The notes below the pieces were generated by a model. That model worked only from the letters and a program-made list of their open reading frames with translations, was not told the origin of the DNA and searched no databases. A stretch of DNA of 22,302 nt from an uncultured Eubacterium sp. (lineage in GTDB: Bacteria; Bacillota; Clostridia; Lachnospirales; Lachnospiraceae): the NCBI GenBank assembly GCA_900551945.1, contig URYE01000043.1, positions 1-22,302 on the forward strand. The letters run 5' to 3'. Both the position numbers and the translations under genes were made by a program. Below are positions 7,766-14,170 of this stretch, piece after piece; the stretch's first letter is position 1; every line of letters starts with the position of its first letter.

Positions 7766-7890
7766 CTATCAGTAGTATATAAAATAACATACACCAGTTA
7801 TATACCACTATTGAACAAGTATTGTTGCTATATCATACAAATATATAATCATTCTTTGTAATGGTGTATTTATGCTTTGTATACTACTAA
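7766..7890 (+). repeat. Hairpin repeat element, copy A (degenerate)
   Basis: This is an imperfect inverted repeat with nested stems: AGTAGTATA (7771-7779) with TATACTACT (7880-7888), ATACACCA (7789-7796) with TGGTGTAT (7862-7869), TTATATA (7798-7804) with TATATAA (7842-7848), and an apical AACAA/TTGTT (7814-7826). It shares blocks in the same order with copy B at 12046-12200: TATATAAAA, ACACCAGT, AACAAGTAT, TCATACA-A/G-ATATA and AATGGTGTATT. Copy A keeps the 3' inner arm CATACAAATATA but lacks the matching 5' arm found in B, so it looks like a decayed copy. No coding frame or transposase is present. It fills most of the gap between the yqeY terminator and recG. Confidence 0.7.
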
Positions 7891-7971
7891 TAACTTATGA
7901 AAATTTATTGAGATGAAAAATTTGTAAAGACATTTTATTTATATGAAAAAGAATATGGTGTGGATTAAGGT

Positions 7972-10032
7972 ATGGATATAAGAGAATTAAAAGGAATTGG
8001 TGATAAGACAACTACTCTTTTTAACAAGCTTTCTGTATATACAGTAGATGATTTGGTGGGTTTTTATCCTAGAGATTATGATGTATATGAAGAACCTGTT
8101 TTGATTGGAGAATTATCACCAGAATATGAAAATAAAATAATTGCAGTACAAGGTGTTATATCAAAGTCACCAGAGCTTTTTACAACACAAAAATTTAAGA
8201 TATTATCAAGTAGTATTCGTGATACGAGTGGAGTATTAAAATGTACATGGTTTAATATGCCATTTTTAAGAAATTCCATAAAACAAGGTATGCACTATGT
8301 ATTAAGGGGGCATCTTAGTTGTAAAAATGGTGTTTATGTAATGGAACAGCCATCACTTTATACTATTGCGCAATACAGTCAGATTAAGGGAAGTATGCAG
8401 CCTATATATTCTCTTACTAAAGGACTTTCTAATAAGACAGTTATTAAGGCTGTTAAGCAAGCTTTGGAAAAATATAATATAGGGCTTGAAAATGAATTTA
8501 TACCCGAGTGGTTAAGACAAAAATATAATCTTGCAGAGCATAATTTTTCGATTGTAAATATACATTTTCCTAGTTCTATGCAGGATTACATTCAGTCAAG
8601 AAATCGACTTGCTTTTGAAGAATTTTTTCTTTTTGTACTTGCAGTAAGACGACTTAAAGAAAGCAATCAAAAAAGACTTAATAACTTTATAATACAAAAT
8701 AATAGTATAACCGATGACTTCATAACAAAGTTACCATTTAGCCTTACAAAAGCGCAGTTAAATACATGGGAAGAAATCAAGGCAGATATGGCAGGAACTG
8801 GAATTATGAGCCGACTTGTGCAAGGTGATGTAGGCTCTGGAAAGACGATAGTAGCCGTACTTGCCCTTATGAATACGGCATTTGCAGGCTATCAAGGAGC
8901 TATGATGGTGCCAACAGAAGTACTTGCAAAACAGCAATATGAGTCGATTTGTGAAATGTTTGACAAAAATGGAATTGACCTTAATGTAGAGTTACTTATA
9001 GGCTCGATGACAGCTTCAGCAAAGAAAAAAGCATATCAGAAAATTAAGAGTGGAGAAACAAATATAATAATAGGAACACACGCATTAATTCAAGAAAGGG
9101 TAGAGTATAATAATTTAGCGCTTGTAATAACTGATGAACAGCATAGATTTGGTGTTAATCAGCGAAAAGATTTTGCTGGTAAGGGAAATGAAGCACATGT
9201 GCTTGTAATGAGTGCAACACCAATTCCAAGAACACTTGCAATTATTGTGTATGGCGACCTTGACATTTCCATAATTAATGAAATGCCAGCGAACAGACTT
9301 CCAATTAAAAATTGTGTAGTTGATGAAACGTATAGACCTAATGCGTATAAATTTATAACAAAGCAAGTTAAAGAAGGACGACAAGCTTATGTAATCTGTC
9401 CGATGGTTGAAGAAAGTGAGAATATTGAAGCTGAAAATGTTATAGATTACGCAAATAAGTTAAAACAAAATCTTCCATCAGATATAACTGTTGAATACCT
9501 TCATGGCAAAATGAAAGGTCAAGAAAAAAATGACATAATGGAAAGATATGCAAAACATAAAACAGACGTACTTGTATCAACTACAGTTATCGAAGTCGGT
9601 GTAAATGTTCCTAATGCAACAGTTATGATGATTGAAAATGCAGATAGATTTGGACTTGCACAGCTTCATCAGTTAAGGGGCAGAGTTGGCAGAGGTGGCT
9701 TTCAGTCTTATTGTATATTTGTTTCAGCCATTAAAAATAAAAAGACAAAAGAACGACTTGATATAATAAATAAGTCGAATGATGGCTTTAAGATTGCAGA
9801 AGAAGATTTAAAGCTTCGTGGGCCAGGAGATTTCTTTGGAGTAAGACAAAGTGGTCAAATGGAGTTTAAAATAGGAGATATATTTACTGACTCAGAAATG
9901 CTTAAAAAAGCGGCTGATTCAGCAAATATAATTATGTCAGATGACCCAGACCTTGCAAAGCCTGAAAATGAATATCTTAAAAAGAAAGTTTTTGAGTATG
10001 CCAATAGGTGTCTTGATAAAGTTAATTTATAA
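7972..10032 (+). CDS. recG: ATP-dependent DNA helicase RecG
   Basis: RecG remodels stalled replication forks and branch-migrates Holliday junctions. The 686-residue length matches the family. In order there is an N-terminal helix-hairpin-like segment (ELKGIGDKT), the OB-fold wedge domain (about residues 55-140), and the two helicase lobes: Walker A GDVGSGKT (285-292), DEQH box (388-391) in ITDEQHRFGVNQRKD, SATPIPRT, STTVIEVGVNVPNA, and QLRGRVGRGG with the downstream DLKLRGPGDFFGVRQSG typical of RecG. An in-frame TAA at 7966-7968 fixes the start at 7972 or later. The AAGG at 7967-7970 almost touches the ATG, so the ribosome site is unusual; GTGGA at 7959-7963 is an alternative. RecG downstream of asp23-fakA is known in Firmicutes. 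Confidence 0.97.
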   Translation: MDIRELKGIGDKTTTLFNKLSVYTVDDLVGFYPRDYDVYEEPVLIGELSPEYENKIIAVQGVISKSPELFTTQKFKILSSSIRDTSGVLKCTWFNMPFLRNSIKQGMHYVLRGHLSCKNGVYVMEQPSLYTIAQYSQIKGSMQPIYSLTKGLSNKTVIKAVKQALEKYNIGLENEFIPEWLRQKYNLAEHNFSIVNIHFPSSMQDYIQSRNRLAFEEFFLFVLAVRRLKESNQKRLNNFIIQNNSITDDFITKLPFSLTKAQLNTWEEIKADMAGTGIMSRLVQGDVGSGKTIVAVLALMNTAFAGYQGAMMVPTEVLAKQQYESICEMFDKNGIDLNVELLIGSMTASAKKKAYQKIKSGETNIIIGTHALIQERVEYNNLALVITDEQHRFGVNQRKDFAGKGNEAHVLVMSATPIPRTLAIIVYGDLDISIINEMPANRLPIKNCVVDETYRPNAYKFITKQVKEGRQAYVICPMVEESENIEAENVIDYANKLKQNLPSDITVEYLHGKMKGQEKNDIMERYAKHKTDVLVSTTVIEVGVNVPNATVMMIENADRFGLAQLHQLRGRVGRGGFQSYCIFVSAIKNKKTKERLDIINKSNDGFKIAEEDLKLRGPGDFFGVRQSGQMEFKIGDIFTDSEMLKKAADSANIIMSDDPDLAKPENEYLKKKVFEYANRCLDKVNL

Positions 10033-10180
10033 AGTTGGCAAAATAATAAAACACTGTCTATGTGGGTGATGAAATAATTTATAAAAGGTAAAATCTTTTT
10101 GCTATAAACTACAATGATAGTAAAAATTAGTCAGATGTATTGTAATAATAATTTAATTTAGTAAAAGGAGATGTGCTTTT

Positions 10181-10414
10181 ATGCGTGAAATGGAATTTAC
10201 AATGAGCAGACCTAATCTTGTTAAGGTAGGAGATAAGGTTGAAGTAACGGAAGGAAAGCTACCAAGTAGTTATTATTATACGATTGAGCCGGCAGTTGCA
10301 ATGTCAGGCAATTATCCTACACCAGAAAGGTTAAAGTCTAAGTATGGAATAGTAAAAGAAGTTGGAGAAACGAGTAGGGGATATTATGTGTTAGCTGAAT
10401 TTGATGAAGATTAA
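10181..10414 (+). CDS. Uncharacterised small protein (77 aa)
   Basis: I do not recognise a named family. An AAGGAG at 10165-10170 lies ten bases before the ATG. The predicted protein reads as a small beta-barrel-like domain: [12 protein letters not shown], a Tyr-rich part ([18 protein letters not shown]), then [23 protein letters not shown]. The GDKVEV...GIVKEV...YYVLAEF pattern resembles SH3-like or KOW-type barrels in proteins that bind RNA or other proteins, but this is only a visual analogy. There is no signal peptide or membrane segment. It lies 148 bases after recG, with no clear terminator between them, and has a long A+T-rich region downstream. Confidence 0.7.
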   Translation: MREMEFTMSRPNLVKVGDKVEVTEGKLPSSYYYTIEPAVAMSGNYPTPERLKSKYGIVKEVGETSRGYYVLAEFDED

Positions 10415-10447
10415 TAGGTTTTGTGAAAAATGTTACATTTATTTTCG

Positions 10448-10502
10448 GATTACTCTTCATAGCAAGCTATTATTTTTTGCTACTTATTTATAGCAAGTAA
10501 TC
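10448..10502. repeat. Inverted-repeat structure downstream of the 77-aa gene
   Basis: GATTACT (10448-10454) pairs with AGTAATC (10496-10502). Inside, TTGCTA (10477-10482) can pair with TAGCAA (10491-10496), and ATAGCAAGCTAT just before a T-run (10473-10478) could form a weak alternative hairpin. It might end the transcript of the 77-residue gene, but no arrangement is a textbook terminator. Confidence 0.45.
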
Positions 10503-10529
10503 AAGCTTGTTTAAAAATAGTAGATTAAT

Positions 10530-10548
10530 TATTAAACTATAGTTTTGT
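10530..10548. repeat. 19-base repeat with palindromic core, copy 1
   Basis: TATTAAACTATAGTTTTGT occurs here and again, identically, at 19277-19295. Its core AAACTATAGTTT is a perfect 12-base palindrome. Both copies are intergenic, about 250 bases before fucO and about 100 bases before alaS. It could be a regulator-binding site or part of a dispersed repeat. Confidence 0.5.
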
Positions 10549-10610
10549 GATATTTAAAAAGAAATTTTATAAAAGTTGTCAAAATATATAGTATGTATAC
10601 AAAATACATC

Positions 10611-10644
10611 TTGTTATAAGTACAAAGTTATACATTTATAACAA
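10611..10644. repeat. 9-base inverted repeat in the fucO upstream region
   Basis: TTGTTATAA (10611-10619) and TTATAACAA (10636-10644) are perfect inverted repeats 16 bases apart; a nested GTTATA/TATAAC lies within. It could form a hairpin or present two half-sites resembling the Rex-like site downstream. Confidence 0.45.
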
Positions 10645-10690
10645 AAAAATTGTAAAATTTTGCAAAAAAGGCTTTTATTTTTTAATTATA

Positions 10691-10708
10691 GTGTTATAAT
10701 ATTAACAA
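10691..10708. promoter_or_regulatory. Candidate Rex operator overlapping the fucO promoter -10
   Basis: The 18-base GTGTTATAATATTAACAA matches the clostridial Rex consensus TTGTTAA-N4-TTAACAA at 12 of 14 defined positions, with exact TGTTA and TTAACAA parts. It contains a consensus TATAAT (10695-10700). Rex represses fermentative dehydrogenase genes when NADH is low, which suits the alcohol dehydrogenase whose start is about 90 bases downstream. No convincing -35 box is seen, and a second TATAAT lies at 10712-10717. Confidence 0.5.
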
Positions 10709-10798
10709 AGTGTTGGAAACGTATAATGTAACTGTTGTACATTTAAAACAGCGTAATATTCGGACAGCATGATAATAATTGAAAAGGAGAGTTTTAAA

Positions 10799-11947
10799 AT
10801 GGCTAACAGATTTATTTTAAATGAAACATCTTATCATGGAGCAGGTGCAATACAAAGTATTGCTGATGAAGTTAAAGCAAGAGGATATAAAAAGGCTTTT
10901 GTATGTTCAGACCCAGACCTTGTAAAGTTTGGTGTTACAAAGAAAGTTCTTGATGTGTTAGAAGGAGCTGGTCTTGATTATGAATTATATTCTAACATTA
11001 AGCCTAATCCAACAATCGAAAATGTTCAGACAGGTGTAGAAACATATAAAAAGTCAGGCGCAGATTATCTTATTGCAATTGGTGGTGGTTCTTCTATGGA
11101 TACATCAAAGGCAATTGGTATTATAATCAACAACCCTGAATTTGAAGATGTAAGAAGTCTTGAAGGAGTTGCTCCAACAAAGAACAAGAGTGTGCCTATT
11201 CTTGCAGTTCCAACAACAGCGGGTACAGCAGCAGAAGTTACAATTAACTATGTTATTACAGACGCAGAGAAAAATCGTAAGATGGTATGTGTAGACCCTA
11301 AGGATATTCCTGTTATTGCATTTGTTGACCCAGAGATGATGAGTACAATGCCTAAGGGACTTACAGCAGCAACTGGTATGGATGCTCTTACACATGCAAT
11401 TGAAGGTTACATAACAGCAGCAGCTTGGGAATTATCTGATATGTTCCATCTTAAAGCTATTGAGATTATTTCAAAGAGTTTAAGAGGTGCTGTTGAAAAT
11501 ACACCAGAAGGCAGAGAAGGTATGGCTTTAGGTCAGTATATCGCTGGTATGGGCTTCTCTAACGTAGGTCTTGGTATTGTTCATTCTATGGCTCACCCAT
11601 TAGGTGCTTTATATGATACTCCACATGGTATTGCTAATGCTATTATTCTTCCAACAGTTATGGAATATAATGCAGAAGCAACTGGTGAGAAGTACAGAGA
11701 TATTGCTAAGGCTATGGGTGTTGAAGGTACTGAGAGTATGACACAGGAAGAATACAGAAAGGCAGCAGTTGACGCAGTTAAGAAGCTTGCTAAGGACGTT
11801 GGTATTCCTGAAAACCTTAAAGATATTGTTAAGAAAGAGGATATTCCTTTCCTTGCTCAGTCTGCTTATGATGATGCTTGCAGACCTGGTAATCCAAAGG
11901 AAACAAGTGTTGAAGATATTACTAAGTTATATGAAAGTTTAATTTAA
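10799..11947 (+). CDS. fucO: Lactaldehyde reductase / iron-containing alcohol dehydrogenase FucO
   Basis: Group III iron-dependent alcohol dehydrogenase that reduces L-lactaldehyde (and similar aldehydes) to 1,2-propanediol with NADH. The 382-residue protein aligns by eye along its length with E. coli FucO, from MANRFILNET through GADYLIAIGGGSSMDTSKA, VPTTAGTAAEVTINYVITD and GMGFSNVGLG to the end. The four iron ligands are present: Asp195, His199, His262 and His276. An upstream in-frame ATG at 10769 is rejected because AAGGAG at 10784-10789 directs the ATG at 10799. No fucose or rhamnose genes flank it, so it may serve general redox disposal, consistent with the Rex-like site upstream. It has its own terminator and appears monocistronic. 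Confidence 0.92.
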   Translation: MANRFILNETSYHGAGAIQSIADEVKARGYKKAFVCSDPDLVKFGVTKKVLDVLEGAGLDYELYSNIKPNPTIENVQTGVETYKKSGADYLIAIGGGSSMDTSKAIGIIINNPEFEDVRSLEGVAPTKNKSVPILAVPTTAGTAAEVTINYVITDAEKNRKMVCVDPKDIPVIAFVDPEMMSTMPKGLTAATGMDALTHAIEGYITAAAWELSDMFHLKAIEIISKSLRGAVENTPEGREGMALGQYIAGMGFSNVGLGIVHSMAHPLGALYDTPHGIANAIILPTVMEYNAEATGEKYRDIAKAMGVEGTESMTQEEYRKAAVDAVKKLAKDVGIPENLKDIVKKEDIPFLAQSAYDDACRPGNPKETSVEDITKLYESLI

Positions 11948-11983
11948 GGTTGATTTTATATTAGTTTTTTATAATTGAAGTTT

Positions 11984-12030
11984 AAGTCCTGTAAGATAGT
12001 ATTTATATTATCTTATGGGACTTTTGTTTT
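11984..12030 (+). terminator. Rho-independent terminator of fucO
   Basis: AAGTCCTGTAAGATA (11984-11998) pairs with 12009-12023 over 15 bases with two wobble pairs and a 10-base loop, followed by TTTTGTTTT. It starts 36 bases after the fucO stop. Confidence 0.9.
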
Positions 12031-12045
12031 ATTTGGCGGAGTGAC

Positions 12046-12200
12046 GATAGCGGTCTTATATAAAACATTCACACACCAGTGAAAGTACATCACACTATAT
12101 TTGTATGCCCTCGTCAAACAAGTATGTTTGCCGCTGTCATACAGATATAGTGTGATGTTCTTTAAATGGTGTATTCATTGTTTTATATAAGCCCACTATC
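12046..12200 (+). repeat. Hairpin repeat element, copy B (intact)
   Basis: A 155-base element folds almost wholly on itself. Nested perfect arms are GATAG/CTATC (12046-12050, 12196-12200), CTTATATAAAACA with its complement (12055-12067, 12179-12191), ACACCA/TGGTGT (12073-12078, 12167-12172), ACATCACACTATAT with its complement (12087-12100, 12145-12158) extended across one G-T by TGTATG/CATACA, and the apical CAAACA-AGTA-TGTTTG (12115-12130). T-rich sequence follows (12201-12207). It shares several blocks with copy A at 7766-7890. It may be a miniature inverted-repeat element or a structured RNA; no coding frame or transposase is seen. Confidence 0.75.
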
Positions 12201-12217
12201 TGTTTTTTGGCTTTAAC

Positions 12218-12356
12218 AATAAGGGTAATAATATTTTGAGAAGATAAAAAGTGGATTGAAGTATGTGAGAAGGTTGATGAAGAATTATTGGGAAGAGGGA
12301 GTTAATGAGAATTTGTATTGATTATTGTGTATGGGAATGTGGAAAGTGGGGGAAGA
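12218..12356 (+). other. 139-base cytosine-free tract
   Basis: No C occurs on the + strand between 12218 and 12356, while G remains frequent (for example GAAGAGGGAG and AAAGTGGGGGAAGA). The tract lies between hairpin element B and the antiporter gene. It contains only short frames, including a 24-codon one at 12305-12379 whose ATG overlaps a TAA. A strand of this composition would be largely unable to form G-C pairs with itself. Its role is unknown. Confidence 0.7.
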
Positions 12357-12457
12357 CACCGTTGCAAATGGTGAATTAATGTGATAAAGTATTTAATTGG
12401 TGCGTTTATTTTTTTAATTTACGCATATTTATTGATATACAGAAAGGTTAGTGCTTT

Positions 12458-14092
12458 ATGAACAAAAAAAAGATTGCAATGGTTGTTATGGTTCTGGCAG
12501 TGGTCGGGCTTGTTATTCATTCTTTTATGTCACCAGTTGATATGTCAAATTTAGATAATTATACAAGTAGTGTTTATGGGCAGGTGTGGGCGTTGCTTCC
12601 GCCGGCTATTGCTATTATACTTGCGCTTATAACAAAAGAAGTGTATACATCGCTTTTGGCAGGAATTATGACAGGTGCATTGCTTTATTCGGGATTTAAT
12701 TTTGAATTAATGATTAATACAATGTTTTTTAATGAAGATGGAGGAATGGCTTATAAGCTTGCTAGTTCAAGTAATATAGGTATTCTTTTATTTCTTGTAA
12801 TGCTTGGAATACTTGTTGCACTTATGAATAAGGCGGGCGGTTCTGCGGCTTTTGGCAGATGGGCAGTATCTCATATTAAAACTAGGGTTGGCGCTCAGCT
12901 TGCGACTATGGTGCTTGGTATTGTTATATTTGTAGACGATTATTTTAACTGTCTTACAGTAGGAAGTGTTATGAGACCTGTTACAGATACTCATAAGGTA
13001 TCAAGAGCTAAGTTGTCTTATATTATTGACTCTACAGCTGCACCAGTGTGCATTATTGCGCCTATTAGTTCTTGGGCGGCAGCAGTTACTTCATCTGTGC
13101 CTGATGACTCAGATATTAATGGTTTTACAACATTTTTAAGAACAATACCATATAATTTTTATGCTATTCTTACGTTGATTATGGTTGTCTTTGTTATAGT
13201 AAGAAAGGTTGATTTTGGTGCAATGAGAAAGCATGAGATTAATGCTATAAATGGAGATTTGTATACAACACCTGAAAGACCATTTAAAGACGAAGAAAAT
13301 AATGTGTCAGATAAGAATGGAAAAGTAAGTTATCTAATATTTCCAGTAGTTGTACTTATTGCAAGCTGTATAGTTGCCATGCTTTATACTGGTGGCTTCT
13401 TTAGCGGTGCAGGCTTTATTCAAGCATTTTCTGAGTCAAATGCTTCTGTTGGACTTGTTCTTGGTTCTGCCGTTACATTATTTATTACATTTGTTATGTA
13501 TATGTTTGAAGATGTGCTTACATTTGAAGAATTTACAGATTGTATATCAGAAGGCTTTAAAGCGATGGTTTCACCAATACTTATACTTACATTTGCTTGG
13601 ACTCTATCTGGTATGACTAACTTGCTTGGCGCAGATATTTTTGTGGCAAATTTAGTAGCTGGTTGGGCAGGTTCGCTTCAAAATATGCTTCCAGCAATTA
13701 TTTTTATAGTATCAATGTTTCTTGCTTTTGCAACAGGAACATCTTGGGGAACATTTGGTATATTAATTCCTATAGTAATAGGAGTATTTCCAACTGGGGA
13801 AATGCTTGTTATTTCTATCGCTTCATGTCTTGCAGGAGCAGTTTGTGGTGACCATTGTTCGCCTATTTCAGATACTACAATTATGGCTTCAGCAGGTGGT
13901 CAGTGTTACCACATGAACCATGTAACAACACAGCTTCCTTACGTTATTACGGCTGCTTCTATTTCATTTATAGGATATATAATTGCAGGACTTACACAAA
14001 ATGTCTATGTATCACTTGGAATATGTATAGTATTGCTTATTACCGTCTTATTTATTATAGAAAAGAAGACAGGACAAGAAGAGAGTGTGTAA
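12458..14092 (+). CDS. NhaC-family Na+/H+ antiporter
   Basis: The 544-residue integral membrane protein has about a dozen hydrophobic segments. Signature motifs of the NhaC family are visible: LLPPAIAIILALITKEVY near the N-terminus, VDDYFNCLTVG (from residue 159), DSTAAPVCIIAPISSWA, and GDHCSPISDTTIMASAG (from residue 464). Charged loops around residues 255-290 separate two halves. NhaC proteins exchange sodium for protons, but relatives exchange malate/lactate or other organic anions, so substrate is not certain. GAAAGG at 12442-12447 precedes the ATG by ten bases. It is preceded by about 250 bases of unusual non-coding DNA and followed by spoIVA, to which no functional link is obvious. Confidence 0.9.
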   Translation: MNKKKIAMVVMVLAVVGLVIHSFMSPVDMSNLDNYTSSVYGQVWALLPPAIAIILALITKEVYTSLLAGIMTGALLYSGFNFELMINTMFFNEDGGMAYKLASSSNIGILLFLVMLGILVALMNKAGGSAAFGRWAVSHIKTRVGAQLATMVLGIVIFVDDYFNCLTVGSVMRPVTDTHKVSRAKLSYIIDSTAAPVCIIAPISSWAAAVTSSVPDDSDINGFTTFLRTIPYNFYAILTLIMVVFVIVRKVDFGAMRKHEINAINGDLYTTPERPFKDEENNVSDKNGKVSYLIFPVVVLIASCIVAMLYTGGFFSGAGFIQAFSESNASVGLVLGSAVTLFITFVMYMFEDVLTFEEFTDCISEGFKAMVSPILILTFAWTLSGMTNLLGADIFVANLVAGWAGSLQNMLPAIIFIVSMFLAFATGTSWGTFGILIPIVIGVFPTGEMLVISIASCLAGAVCGDHCSPISDTTIMASAGGQCYHMNHVTTQLPYVITAASISFIGYIIAGLTQNVYVSLGICIVLLITVLFIIEKKTGQEESV

Positions 14093-14123
14093 AAATTGAA
14101 ACTCCTGTACTAAATATCATGTA

Positions 14124-14141
14124 ATTAGAATATATTCTAAT
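14124..14141. promoter_or_regulatory. Perfect 18-base palindrome upstream of spoIVA
   Basis: ATTAGAATATATTCTAAT is its own reverse complement. It lies 31 bases after the antiporter stop and about 30 bases before the preferred spoIVA start. It could be a dimeric repressor's operator; it lacks a loop suitable for a terminator. Confidence 0.45.
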
Positions 14142-14170
14142 AAAGTATGCAGACTATTATCTGGAAAGGC

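Noticed and set aside
13374..14124. Several + strand frames of 60-90 codons inside and just after the antiporter gene
   Set aside because: They lie in alternative frames of a conserved transporter and encode Leu-, Tyr- or Cys-rich nonsense; no ribosome sites.
14124..14165. Sigma-E promoter for spoIVA
   Set aside because: ATATT at 14132-14136 could be a -35 element, but no CATACA-like -10 element appears at the proper distance.
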